Positions 1-7,649 are shown, counted from the first letter of the stretch. The stretch is 11,859 nt of DNA from an uncultured Prevotella sp. (GCA_938018155.1 CALIIG010000258.1:1-11859); one strand, 5' to 3'. Notes: a model not told the origin generated them from the letters alone. Numbers and translations are program-made.

Positions 1-2
1 GT

Positions 3-46
3 GACGACCGTCGTACGCGCTGCTGACGGCCGTCGAACGGTGAGAA
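3..46. repeat. Two-unit 22-bp tandem repeat at the window edge
   Basis: Two units start at 3 and 25. Positions 3-17 and 25-39 match at 13 of 15 bases at an offset of exactly 22. Each unit contains an inverted repeat: ACGAC-C-GTCGT at 4-14 and GACGGCCGTC at 25-34. The second half of unit 2 has diverged. The array may continue to the left outside the window. It has the same period as the arrays at 2879-2988 and 7883-8014 but a much more GC-rich sequence. Function unknown. Confidence 0.55.
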
Positions 47-248
47 ATACAATATAAGCATAACGCCTTTACAGGATAAGCATATTGACTTTATGCTGTA
101 AAGATACAACAATAAAAGCGTAAGGTGTTGAATATAAAATGATTATCATGTTTGTTTACAAATGCCTGTCGCGCTGAATGCCTGCAGCGTAACGTTAACA
201 GAAGAATGAAAGGCCCGGTGCCCGGGTCCTGAATATCATGTATAAAAA
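47..248. other. Intergenic stretch with hairpins, no gene seen
   Basis: No convincing coding region lies between the left-edge repeat and the ispG terminator. A 65-codon minus-strand frame starting at 288 is made of the terminator stem itself and is not believable. A bulged hairpin lies at 67-103: CTTTAC at 67-72 pairs with GTAAAG at 98-103, and AGCATA at 79-84 with TATGCT at 92-97, leaving a six-base bulge. A GC-rich hairpin at 212-229 (GG/CC plus CCCG/CGGG, one bulged T) has no T-tract. A Fur-like palindrome lies at 139-149. On the minus strand TATCTTTA at about 101-108 is one base off the Bacteroidota -7 box, so this may be the upstream region of a minus-strand gene beyond the window. Confidence 0.5.
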
Positions 249-288
249 ATGCCAGCCGCGAGGTATCAGGATACCATACGGTTGGCAT
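249..288 (-). terminator. Intrinsic terminator after ispG
   Basis: ATGCCA (249-254) pairs with TGGCAT (283-288), CCG (256-258) with CGG (279-281) and GGTATC (262-267) with GATACC (270-275), interrupted by a three-by-three internal loop. Read on the minus strand the stem is followed at once by a six-T run (244-249). It lies 25 bp after the ispG stop and closes the rpoN-to-ispG unit. Confidence 0.85.
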
Positions 289-312
289 AACAGGCTAAAT
301 GCGTGGCAATAC

Positions 313-2193
313 TTATTTTTGGGCTTTGGCTCTATCGGCTCTTATCAATCGGAGCAAATGCTCAACGGCCTCCTCTTCAGGCAGATTTTTCTCTACACAC
401 TCCTTACCACGGTAGAGCGATATGTGGCCGGGGCCGGCCCCTACGTAGCCATAGTCGGCGTCAGCCATCTCACCAGGTCCGTTCACTATGCAACCCATGA
501 TGCCTATTTTAAGCCCCTTCAGGTCGGAAGTAGCCTCACGAATCTTCTTGATGGTATCGCGTAAGTCGTATAAAGTACGACCGCATCCCGGGCAACTTAT
601 GTACTCGGTCTTCGACGTTCTGAGCCTTCCCGCCTGCAGAATACCGAATGCAGTTGATTCGATATTGTCGTAGCTGATCTTGCCTTCGTTCATTAACCAG
701 AGGCCGTCAGTAAGTCCGTCCATCATGAGTGCGCCCATATCGGCGGCCGATTGCAGCTGAAACTCTTCCTTATCGTTAAGTTTATACATCTGTGCAAAGA
801 CGACAGGGTTCTGCACGCCCGCCGTCATCATCTCATGAACCAAGGCCCGCTGGTCGCCCAAACGGTTCTGATGGTTGCTCGTGCACACAACAACTATTTC
901 GGGATGAGCCTTTAAACAAGCGAGGTATTCGTCGGCAGGTGTGCCGAATTGCAGCACAACGAACTTCAGCTTTGCCTGTACAGCCCCTGTGAAAGGCAAG
1001 GCATTGGCTGGGAAGATGGGGAATATCTGCTCGTCGTTGCCTTGTAATGCCTTTAATTTACCGCTTTGACGGAGGTCGGCATACACGTTAAAATCGACGA
1101 TATACCGCTGCCCCCTCATCAGCTTTTCAGGTACATCGGCCCCTGTATAGATATAATCGGCCTTGGGCTTTTCAGGCAAATGACCGTCCTTTGGCATCGT
1201 TGTGATGACTACCGGAACGGCTTTTCCTCCAATGTTGCCAACGGCATGTGTACGCCTCCGCTCCGGATGAACCCAGTCGAAACCGCCATAAGCCTCGCCC
1301 GGAATGTAAATATGCGAAGCCTTGTGCCCAATATAGTCGACGAGATGGCGCGCAACAGGTATCTCCTCTTCAGGCTCTTCGCTGAGCGATACGCGTATCG
1401 TGTCGCCTATTCCATCGGCAAGAAGGGCACCTGTTCCCACCGCACTCTTGATACGTCCATCCTCTCCTTCACCTGCCTCGGTGACGCCAAGATGCAGCGG
1501 ATAGCTCATATTTTCCTCCTCCATCTTGCTGACAAGCAGGCGCACGGCACGCACCATCACTACCGTATTGCTTGATTTGATGGAGATAACAACGTCTGAA
1601 AAGTCTTGCTTTTTGCAGATTCGGAGAAACTCCAGGCAGCTTTCGACAATGCCTTCAGGCGTATCTCCGTAGCGGTTGCGGATGCGATCAGAGAGCGACC
1701 CGTGGTTAACGCCAATGCGGATAGCCGTATGATGCTCCTTGCAGATGTTGAGAAAGGGCACAAACCGCTCCTCAATCTTCTGCAGTTCCTGTGCATATTC
1801 CTCGTCGGTATAATCGTGCTTGATGAATCGCCGCGCCGGATCGACGTAGTTTCCGGGGTTAATTCGTACCTTCTCGGCGTAGCGGGCGGCGACGTCTGCC
1901 ACGTTAGGGTTGAAGTGAACATCGGCTACAAGCGGTGTCGAAAAACCGTCATGGCGAATACCTTTGCTAATATTCTTCAGGTTTTCAGCCTCTCTTATAC
2001 CCTGCGTCGTGAGCCTGACGAGTTCGCCCCCTGCCCTGATGATGCGCTCGGCCTGCGCTACACAAGCCCCGGTATCGTTGGTATTGGTGGTTGTCATCGA
2101 CTGTACACGCACCGGATTATCACCGCCAATGGCGAGGCTTCCCACGCGTGTTGCCGATGTTTTGCGTCGCTGATAGTTAAATAAATCAATCAT
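313..2193 (-). CDS. ispG: 4-hydroxy-3-methylbut-2-enyl diphosphate synthase (long form)
   Basis: IspG (GcpE) is a cytoplasmic iron-sulfur enzyme of the non-mevalonate isoprenoid pathway. It reductively opens the ring of methylerythritol cyclodiphosphate to give HMBPP. The protein has 626 residues, against about 370 for the E. coli enzyme. This matches the long form known from Bacteroidota, Chlamydiae and plants, which carries an extra domain between the TIM barrel (about 1-280) and the C-terminal cluster domain (about 520-626). The cluster ligands are visible: C534 and C537 in CPGCGR, C568 in GCIVNGPGE, and E575, the Glu ligand of the family. The start MIDLFNYQRRKTS is the natural N-terminus and no strong Shine-Dalgarno precedes it. 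It is the last gene of the unit, 102 bp after purE, with a terminator just downstream. Identification is firm. Confidence 0.97.
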   Translation of the reverse strand: MIDLFNYQRRKTSATRVGSLAIGGDNPVRVQSMTTTNTNDTGACVAQAERIIRAGGELVRLTTQGIREAENLKNISKGIRHDGFSTPLVADVHFNPNVADVAARYAEKVRINPGNYVDPARRFIKHDYTDEEYAQELQKIEERFVPFLNICKEHHTAIRIGVNHGSLSDRIRNRYGDTPEGIVESCLEFLRICKKQDFSDVVISIKSSNTVVMVRAVRLLVSKMEEENMSYPLHLGVTEAGEGEDGRIKSAVGTGALLADGIGDTIRVSLSEEPEEEIPVARHLVDYIGHKASHIYIPGEAYGGFDWVHPERRRTHAVGNIGGKAVPVVITTMPKDGHLPEKPKADYIYTGADVPEKLMRGQRYIVDFNVYADLRQSGKLKALQGNDEQIFPIFPANALPFTGAVQAKLKFVVLQFGTPADEYLACLKAHPEIVVVCTSNHQNRLGDQRALVHEMMTAGVQNPVVFAQMYKLNDKEEFQLQSAADMGALMMDGLTDGLWLMNEGKISYDNIESTAFGILQAGRLRTSKTEYISCPGCGRTLYDLRDTIKKIREATSDLKGLKIGIMGCIVNGPGEMADADYGYVGAGPGHISLYRGKECVEKNLPEEEAVEHLLRLIRADRAKAQK

Positions 2194-2295
2194 ATTTTAC
2201 GGTTTGTTCAGTCTTTCCGTGATATTTCTATTGGCTTTTGTCATTATAATTACACTATATTTTTATTACAAAAACCCTTTATCGTGAGCTGTTTT

Positions 2296-2802
2296 TCAGC
2301 ATTTAAACTTATAATCACTGATGCTGTCCAGTTCCTTATTGGCCTGTTCTATCTTCTTTCCCAAGCCTGCTTTCCAGGCGTCTACCTTTGCAGCGATGTT
2401 GCTATCAGCAAGAGCCATCATCTCAGCAGCCAGTATTGCCGCGTTCTGTGCGGCGTTGACGCCTACCGTTGCAACCGGAATGCCCGGAGGCATCTGTATG
2501 ATTGAGAGCATGGCATCGAGGCCGTCGAGCATACCTTTAATGGGAACGCCGATGACAGGCAGCGGTGTTGAGGCGGCGATTACGCCGGGAAGAGCTGCCG
2601 ACATGCCTGCTCCGGCAATGATGATTCTGATGCCACGGCTGCGGGCTTCTTTCGCAAAGGTTTCTACTGCATCGGGTGTTCGATGGGCCGAAAGGGCGTT
2701 GACTTCGAACGGAATCTGCTGTTCTTCTAACCATTTGCAAGCTTTTTCCATGACGGGAAGGTCGCTTGTCGACCCCATAATAATGCTAACTAAGGGTTTC
2801 AT
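2296..2802 (-). CDS. purE: N5-carboxyaminoimidazole ribonucleotide mutase
   Basis: PurE class I catalyses the move of the carboxyl group from N5-CAIR to C4 to give CAIR in de novo purine synthesis. The 168-residue length is typical. Visible motifs are GSTSD (10-14, phosphate and ribose binding) and SAHRTP (38-43, with H40 the conserved active-site His). The AGAGMSAALPG loop (63-73) stands where E. coli has AGAGGAAHLPG, so the second conserved His is replaced by A70. From memory, related Bacteroidota PurE proteins also have Ala there, so this is probably a lineage trait and not a lesion. PurK is not in the window. The gene lies between the PAP2-like gene (174 bp upstream, a gap holding a 22-bp-period array) and ispG (102 bp downstream). 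Pairing purE with ispG is common in this phylum as I recall it. Confidence 0.95.
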   Translation of the reverse strand: MKPLVSIIMGSTSDLPVMEKACKWLEEQQIPFEVNALSAHRTPDAVETFAKEARSRGIRIIIAGAGMSAALPGVIAASTPLPVIGVPIKGMLDGLDAMLSIIQMPPGIPVATVGVNAAQNAAILAAEMMALADSNIAAKVDAWKAGLGKKIEQANKELDSISDYKFKC

Positions 2803-2878
2803 ATGTCTGAATATCGTTGAAAGTTGAATGTAAACAAATTGAAATATAATAATGAGGGAGTTCTGTTATCATCAACAT

Positions 2879-2988
2879 GGATGATTAAGTTAATGGTAAC
2901 ATGCCAGAATTATAAACATAAAGGGGGATTAATTTAATCATAACGGGGAATTGATTAAATCATGACGGGCGGTTGATTAAATAATCAT
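2879..2988. repeat. 22-bp-period tandem array between the PAP2-like gene and purE
   Basis: Five units in exact 22-bp register start at 2879, 2901, 2923, 2945 and 2967. Units 3-5 begin with G-runs (GGGG, GGGG, GGGC). Units 3 and 4 share AATCAT-N-AC and units 4 and 5 share TTGATTAAAT, each at an offset of 22. Unit 1 matches unit 3 at 17 of 22 bases, exactly 44 bp away. Unit 2 is badly degenerate, about 12 of 22. Dyads: GATTAA-T-TTAATC (2927-2939), TGATT-A-AATCA (2952-2962) and TGATTA-AA-TAATCA (2974-2987). The last unit overlaps the final codons and stop of the PAP2-like gene (stop 2977-2979). Confidence 0.7.
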
Positions 2989-3588
2989 GTAGAAACCTAT
3001 AACGGCTCCAACCAGGAAGCCGGCGACAACTTGCGAGAGGCTGTGCTGGCGCAATATCATGCGTGAACTGCCTACCATGCCTGCAATAATTAAAATAACG
3101 CAGAACCACCACAGCGGATTGAAGGTAAACAATATGGAGAAAGCCATCAGTGCACCGGCGAAACCGCCGATAGCTGCCGTGTGTGTCGATATCTTCCACC
3201 ATACATTTATAATGGCGCATACAACCTGAATGACGAGTGCTGCCACAAGAATGTTCGACATAAACTGTGGTATTCGCCGGGTATTCATGATATAATAACA
3301 GGTAAAATAGCAAACAATGGCAATGATATAAGGCACCATTCGTCGCTCGCGTATGCCGAGTTGGGAAAGTGTCCAGCCTTGATAACGTCTGTAAATACGA
3401 ATGAAAAGTGTGGGTAGAAGGATAGTAAACACATAAACGGTAAGCAGAACGACAGCCTTATACTGCCACGGAAGCAGGCTCATATAACTGAACATGAATA
3501 GTGCCGCCAGCCCAACGAGGGGCAGATAAAACGGTGTAAACACCATGCTTACGATGCGTGCGGTCAGTATTATTTGTTTTTCTCTCAT
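2977..3588 (-). CDS. PAP2-superfamily-like integral membrane protein
   Basis: A 203-residue membrane protein with about six hydrophobic segments (roughly 8-35, 45-64, 84-101, 110-131, 140-170 and 187-203). The C-terminal half resembles phosphatidic-acid-phosphatase/PAP2 proteins. KISTHTAAIGG (132-142) fits the second motif with H136, and SR at 175-176 followed by H182 fits the third motif (SR-x5-H). Two things are off: the Asp normally four residues after that His is Q186, and no N-terminal KxxxxxxRP motif is visible. Undecaprenyl- or lipid-phosphate phosphatase activity is therefore possible but not shown. From memory, proteins of this type are common in Bacteroidota. The start is 44 bp after the rpoN stop, suggesting cotranscription, and the 3' end runs into the 22-bp-period array. 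Family call fairly sure, activity unsure. Confidence 0.75.
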   Translation of the reverse strand: MREKQIILTARIVSMVFTPFYLPLVGLAALFMFSYMSLLPWQYKAVVLLTVYVFTILLPTLFIRIYRRYQGWTLSQLGIRERRMVPYIIAIVCYFTCYYIMNTRRIPQFMSNILVAALVIQVVCAIINVWWKISTHTAAIGGFAGALMAFSILFTFNPLWWFCVILIIAGMVGSSRMILRQHSLSQVVAGFLVGAVIGFYMII

Positions 3589-3632
3589 TATTTATTATCC
3601 TTAAATGCCTGTTGTTTCGGTTTACCGTCGAA

Positions 3633-5141
3633 TCAATTTTTTCGTAATCGTGCAACAGGAATGCTCATTTGCTCGCGATATTTGGCCACTGTGCGCCGTG
3701 CAATAGGGAATCCACGCCGTTTCATTTCGGCGGCAAGTGCATCGTCGCTCAACGGTTTTTGCTTGTTTTCGTGTTGTACAAGGTCTTTAAGTGCGAGCTT
3801 AATCTTGCGCGTTGACATCTCTTCGCCGTCCTTTGTAACATATCCATCGGTGAAGAAAAAGCGCAAAGGGAAGGTCCCCCAGCGCGTTTGGGCATACTTC
3901 ATATTGCTTACACGCGATATGGTTGAGATGTCAAGGCCCGTCTTTTCTGCAATATCTTTCAGTATCATAGGCTTTAGATCGGCCTCGTCACCACCCGTAA
4001 AGAACTTCTTCTGCCAGTCAATAATAGCCTTCATGGTGAGGTAAAGGGTTTGCCTGCGTTGCTTTATGGCTTCAATATAACCCTGTGCTTTCTCAACCTT
4101 TTCTCTGGCATACAACAGTGCTTCTTTCTCCTGGCGGTTCATATTTGCACGATTTGTGCGGTAGGTATCAACCATTTCGGAGAAGGTTGGCGATATTTTC
4201 AGGTTGGGAATACGTCCATGACTAATCGTAAATGTAACGTTACCTTCGTCGTCTGTGTCAACAATGAAATCGGGAGTTATCTGTTGAAGGCTCCTCCCTT
4301 GCGTCTCACCGAGCGACGATCCCGGCTTGGGGTTGAGCTTTTTAATCTCTTTTTGTATGGCCTCTGCCTGCTCAGGGCTGAGCTGCATCGACTGAATGAT
4401 CTTGCCCCAATGCTTTTTTGTAAACTCGTCAAAATGGTTTTTGATGACCTTTTCCATCATATCGCGCAGATGTCCGGCGGGTTTTCGTGCAATCTGCAGC
4501 AGCAGACACTCCTGCAAATTACGTGCTCCAATGCCTGCCGGATCGAAAGTCTGCAGACGCTTTAACACCGTCTCAATCTCGCTTTCAGGCACATCTGTAT
4601 TATGATATATGGCCAGTTCATCGGCAATATCTCCCAAATTCTTTCGCAAAAGACCGTCATTATCCAGCGAGCCAATGAGGTATTCCATGATATTTCGCTG
4701 CGTATCGGTAAGCTCAATCTCACCCATTTGCTCCTTCAGCTTGTCGTAAAATGAGGTTGTGTCGCCCCATACGGTCTCCTCATAATCTGCATTAGGGTTG
4801 CTCGCCGAGGCGATATGGCTCTCCGGCGACGGCAGTTCGTCATCGCGTCCGAGGCTTTCAAGTGCGTTGTCAAGAGCCTCTTCGCGTTCCTCTCGTTCCG
4901 TCTTCTCTTCGTAAAGCTCATCTTCACGGTCAGCATTATCGTCGGCAACATCGCTGCTTTCCATCATATCGGAATCGTCGCGACGTTCTTCGAGAGCCGG
5001 GTTATCGTCGAGTTCGGCATTGATATTTTGCTCAAGCTCGGTTAAAGGCATCTCTAAAAGCTTCACCTGCAGCATTTGTTGTTGCGACAATCGCTGCTGT
5101 TGAACCTGCTGTTGCTGTTGTGTTTGTGCGAGTTTTTGCAT
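3633..5141 (-). CDS. rpoN: RNA polymerase sigma-54 factor
   Basis: RpoN directs RNA polymerase to -24/-12 promoters that need an AAA+ enhancer-binding activator. The 502 residues show the family layout. A Gln-rich activator-contact region I covers about 1-55 (the LSQQQMLQVKLLEMPLTELE stretch, then ENINAEL-type NPALEE). A very acidic linker spans about 55-120. The core-binding domain follows, with LTDTQRNIMEYLIGSLDNDG and FDPAGIGARNLQECL. A DNA-binding part contains ISTISRVSNMKYAQTRWG, and the RpoN box ARRTVAKYRE is at 481-490. No bacterial enhancer-binding protein is encoded here, so its targets cannot be read from the context. It starts one base after the stop of a broken small ORF. The PAP2-like gene follows after 44 bp. 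Identification is firm. Confidence 0.97.
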   Translation of the reverse strand: MQKLAQTQQQQQVQQQRLSQQQMLQVKLLEMPLTELEQNINAELDDNPALEERRDDSDMMESSDVADDNADREDELYEEKTEREEREEALDNALESLGRDDELPSPESHIASASNPNADYEETVWGDTTSFYDKLKEQMGEIELTDTQRNIMEYLIGSLDNDGLLRKNLGDIADELAIYHNTDVPESEIETVLKRLQTFDPAGIGARNLQECLLLQIARKPAGHLRDMMEKVIKNHFDEFTKKHWGKIIQSMQLSPEQAEAIQKEIKKLNPKPGSSLGETQGRSLQQITPDFIVDTDDEGNVTFTISHGRIPNLKISPTFSEMVDTYRTNRANMNRQEKEALLYAREKVEKAQGYIEAIKQRRQTLYLTMKAIIDWQKKFFTGGDEADLKPMILKDIAEKTGLDISTISRVSNMKYAQTRWGTFPLRFFFTDGYVTKDGEEMSTRKIKLALKDLVQHENKQKPLSDDALAAEMKRRGFPIARRTVAKYREQMSIPVARLRKN

Positions 5142-5142
5142 A

Positions 5143-5438
5143 TTATTTCCAGTAATCTCTTAGCTGTGCAGCCAGTGCTGTGAGCTTTTCGGGATTATTA
5201 TTGCCGAGGCTTTTCCATACCTGCATGCAGGTAACGGTGAATGGCAATGATGTTGTGTTATCCAGATGCTGTATGACCTGCTATGGATTTAGGCAGGCAA
5301 CGCACTACTGGCAGCATCTCATCATATCGGTAACCTTATACGGAACCGATTCGACAAGCAAAGCCAGGCCTGTTATTTCGGGCACCACAGCCTGTGCAAC
5401 AGCCTGTATTCGTCATGCCATAGCGGATGTTTTGCCAT
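5143..5438 (-). pseudogene. Degenerate small ORF directly upstream of rpoN
   Basis: An ATG at 5438 opens MAKHPLWHDEY and that frame stops at TAA after 21 codons. A second frame, open from 5412, reads like real protein (AVVPEITGLALLVESVPYKV), meets TAG at 5307-5305 and TAG at 5283-5281, and then continues sensibly to LTALAAQLRDYWK. It stops at TAA 5145-5143, one base before the rpoN ATG. One frameshift and two amber stops thus interrupt what would be a protein of about 98 residues. The precise abutment to rpoN and the -7 box 28 bp upstream argue that this was a real first gene of the unit. I do not recognise the family. An opposite-strand 86-codon frame over the same bases is less convincing. 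The transcript leader into rpoN may still depend on this sequence. Confidence 0.55.
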
Positions 5439-5465
5439 AACTTCAGCCTTTTGTTTGTACAAAGG

Positions 5466-5473
5466 CAAAGTTA
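5466..5473 (-). promoter_or_regulatory. Probable -7 box of the rpoN transcription unit
   Basis: On the minus strand the sequence reads TAACTTTG, an exact match to the Bacteroidota -7 element TAnnTTTG. It lies 28 bp upstream of the ATG at 5438. No good -33 TTTG is visible at the expected distance. It is the only strong promoter match seen upstream of rpoN, so it probably drives rpoN and the genes behind it. Confidence 0.6.
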
Positions 5474-5522
5474 TTAAATATTTCGTAAACGGCGTTTCTT
5501 TGTTTCGAAAATGTTGTAACAA

Positions 5523-5553
5523 AAGAGCGCGGCCTTTGTCGGGTTGCGCTCTT
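5523..5553 (-). terminator. Intrinsic terminator after the S9 peptidase gene
   Basis: AAGAGCGC (5523-5530) pairs with GCGCTCTT (5546-5553), with further partial pairing inside. Read on the minus strand it is followed by TTTTGTTA. It begins 27 bp after the peptidase stop and separates that gene from the rpoN unit. Confidence 0.8.
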
Positions 5554-5579
5554 AATATAAATAGGTGGTAAAAATACTG

Positions 5580-7649
5580 TTATTTTGCGTATGGCAGTTC
5601 TTCGAGCATCTTGCGCGAATCCCACGGCGCGGGTGCTCCTCCCAAGTATTTATGGAACCACTCTAAATGGGCATTATAATAAAGCGGCATCGATTTCAGC
5701 GTGCTGGGCCAGTGGCCGTCGTTCTTAAATACGATGAGACGTGAGGGTATTCCCAGTGTTTGCAGCGTATTAAAGTAGGCCAGACTCTGATTGTAACTTA
5801 CACGATAGTCGCGCTCGCCCGTAATAATGAGCGTGGGTGTAGCAAAGTTTCGTGCATACTCGGCAGGGCTCCACGTCTTGTAAAGAGGCGAGTTCCACGG
5901 CTGCCCTTCAAGCTCAAAGTTCGGGAACCACAGCTCTTCGGTGGTGCCCCACATGGCTGGAAGGTCGAAGACACCCATCATAGACGCCAGGCATTTAAAC
6001 CTTTTTGTATGGCCTTGCAGCCAGTTCATGAAGTAGCCGCCGTAGCTCCAGCCCATTGCTCCCATGCGTGTTGAGTCGACATAATTAAGCGAAGCCAGCA
6101 TGTCGGTTACCTTCATCACGTCCTCGTACGGGCGTCCGCCCCATGAACCACTAATGTCCCGGCAGAACTTCTGGCCGTAACCGGTCGACCCGTGCGGGTT
6201 AGGGTAGGCCAGAACATAGCCTGCAGCAGGATAGATTTGCCAGTCGGCGCGGAACGAATCCATCCATTGCATCTGCGGTCCGCCGTGTACATTGATAACC
6301 AATGGGTATTTTTTACCTTGCGTAAAGCCGTGTGGCTTCACTACAAATACCTCTGCACTGTCGCCTCCGGCACCCTTTACCCACATGGCTTCCGACGGGC
6401 GCAGGTCAATTTCGGCCTCTAAACTGTCGTTGAGATGTGTGATTTGAGTCTCTGTAAACGATTGAGCCGGTGAACGCTTTTTGCCAGAAACGAACGACGC
6501 TTTGTACAGTGCCGACGGCTTATCGGTACGCGAATAGGTATAATATATGTCGCCGTTCGGGGCTAAATCAAATGTTCCGATGGCACGCCTGGGTATTACT
6601 TCGGATATTCGGCCGTCGTTAACGCTCACCTTATACAGCGGCTGGTAACCGCGAACAGGGGCCGTGAAGTAGATGTTACGCGAGTCGGCACTCCATTTAA
6701 AGCCGTCAACCCAGTTGTCGAAAGCCTCTGTGAGCACGGTCTTTTTGCCCGTTTTGCGATCAATTAAGCCCAATATGAAGCGGTCGCTTTCGTAGCCGGG
6801 CACCCGCTGAAAGCGGTAAGCGATGTAACGTCCATTGGGGCTATACTGCGGGTCGCCGTCCCAGGCCTTGTTCTCTGCCGTCAGGTTGCGGGCCTCACCG
6901 CCTGTTACAGGCACGGTCCAAAGGTCGCAATTGGTCGATGCTTCCGGGTGTGGGTCGTGATTACTAAGATAGCAAAGTTCCCTGCTGTCGGGCGAAAACA
7001 CAAACCCCGACGGGCCACCTGGTGAGAAAACAGGGCTGTGAAACGGACCGGGCGTGACGTCGGTGTAGTTTTTTTTCACCGTATCGTAAATGATGATATG
7101 CCAGAATTTGCCATCGGTATAGGTTGTCCAGTGGCGATACAGCAGGCTGTCGGCAATGTGTGCCTGCAAGGTATTGCGGGCCATTTTGTCGATGCGCTCC
7201 TTGTTTGCCTTGCCGTCGGCACCGCCCAAATCGGGGAAAACTTCGGCGGCGAAAGCGATATAGCGGCCGTCGGGCGATACGGTTGCACCATCAACACCTA
7301 ATGGATAATCGGTAATTTGTTCCATCTTACCGTCTTTCCACAGGTAAAGCTGGGTTGTACCGCTTGCATAAGAGCACAGGTAGAGGTCCGGGTTGCGCTG
7401 CGACCACATGGGCGAGAAACTCTTTCCATCCGTTGTAACGGGCTTCCCGTCAACAATAACGTTGGTTGTTGAGCGTTGATTTTTCAAATCAGATTTGCTG
7501 ATAGTGTAGGCCAATCGGCCGTCTTTTGAAACCGCTGGCGATGTAGCGTATTGAAGACGATAGATGTCTTCAATCGTGAAAGCACGCTTCTGCGCTACGG
7601 CCGGTGTCATGGCCAGCAGGGCAAGAGATAGTATAAATATTTTCTTCAT
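5580..7649 (-). CDS. Secreted S9-family peptidase, dipeptidyl-peptidase-5-like
   Basis: A serine exopeptidase of the prolyl oligopeptidase family. The start at 7649 gives MKKIFILSLALLAMTPAVAQ, a clean signal peptide cleaved near residue 20, and a 689-residue protein. The open frame runs 28 codons further upstream, but those codons lie across the promoter. Residues about 25-420 form a beta-propeller with repeated SPDGR/SPNGRY strands. The C-terminal alpha/beta hydrolase carries GWSYGGY with nucleophile S535, D614 in GERDYRV and H646 in NDGHWPS. Triad spacing and length are close to what I recall for Porphyromonas DPP5 (about 684 residues), hence the call; acylaminoacyl-peptidase-like specificity is the alternative. 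It probably acts in the periplasm, releasing dipeptides from imported oligopeptides. It is transcribed alone, with its own promoter and terminator. Confidence 0.9.
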   Translation of the reverse strand: MKKIFILSLALLAMTPAVAQKRAFTIEDIYRLQYATSPAVSKDGRLAYTISKSDLKNQRSTTNVIVDGKPVTTDGKSFSPMWSQRNPDLYLCSYASGTTQLYLWKDGKMEQITDYPLGVDGATVSPDGRYIAFAAEVFPDLGGADGKANKERIDKMARNTLQAHIADSLLYRHWTTYTDGKFWHIIIYDTVKKNYTDVTPGPFHSPVFSPGGPSGFVFSPDSRELCYLSNHDPHPEASTNCDLWTVPVTGGEARNLTAENKAWDGDPQYSPNGRYIAYRFQRVPGYESDRFILGLIDRKTGKKTVLTEAFDNWVDGFKWSADSRNIYFTAPVRGYQPLYKVSVNDGRISEVIPRRAIGTFDLAPNGDIYYTYSRTDKPSALYKASFVSGKKRSPAQSFTETQITHLNDSLEAEIDLRPSEAMWVKGAGGDSAEVFVVKPHGFTQGKKYPLVINVHGGPQMQWMDSFRADWQIYPAAGYVLAYPNPHGSTGYGQKFCRDISGSWGGRPYEDVMKVTDMLASLNYVDSTRMGAMGWSYGGYFMNWLQGHTKRFKCLASMMGVFDLPAMWGTTEELWFPNFELEGQPWNSPLYKTWSPAEYARNFATPTLIITGERDYRVSYNQSLAYFNTLQTLGIPSRLIVFKNDGHWPSTLKSMPLYYNAHLEWFHKYLGGAPAPWDSRKMLEELPYAK

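Noticed and set aside
91..288. Minus-strand 65-codon ORF just after ispG
   Set aside because: Its start codon and first residues are the stem of the ispG terminator, and the rest shows no family features.
1066..2184. Long plus-strand frames (169 and 192 codons) inside ispG
   Set aside because: They are antisense to a strongly conserved gene and have no recognisable domain; open frames on the other strand of a GC-balanced gene are expected.
2288..2300. GCTG-AAAAA-CAGC hairpin at the purE stop as a terminator
   Set aside because: Only four base pairs and no T-run follows on the minus strand.
2321..2827. Plus-strand 168-codon frame opposite purE
   Set aside because: It mirrors purE almost exactly and its Ala/Ser/Met-rich sequence is typical of an antisense shadow.
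5180..5440. Plus-strand 86-codon ORF rich in Cys, His and Thr
   Set aside because: The opposite strand gives better protein-like sequence ending one base before rpoN and lies behind a promoter match; the plus frame has no such support.
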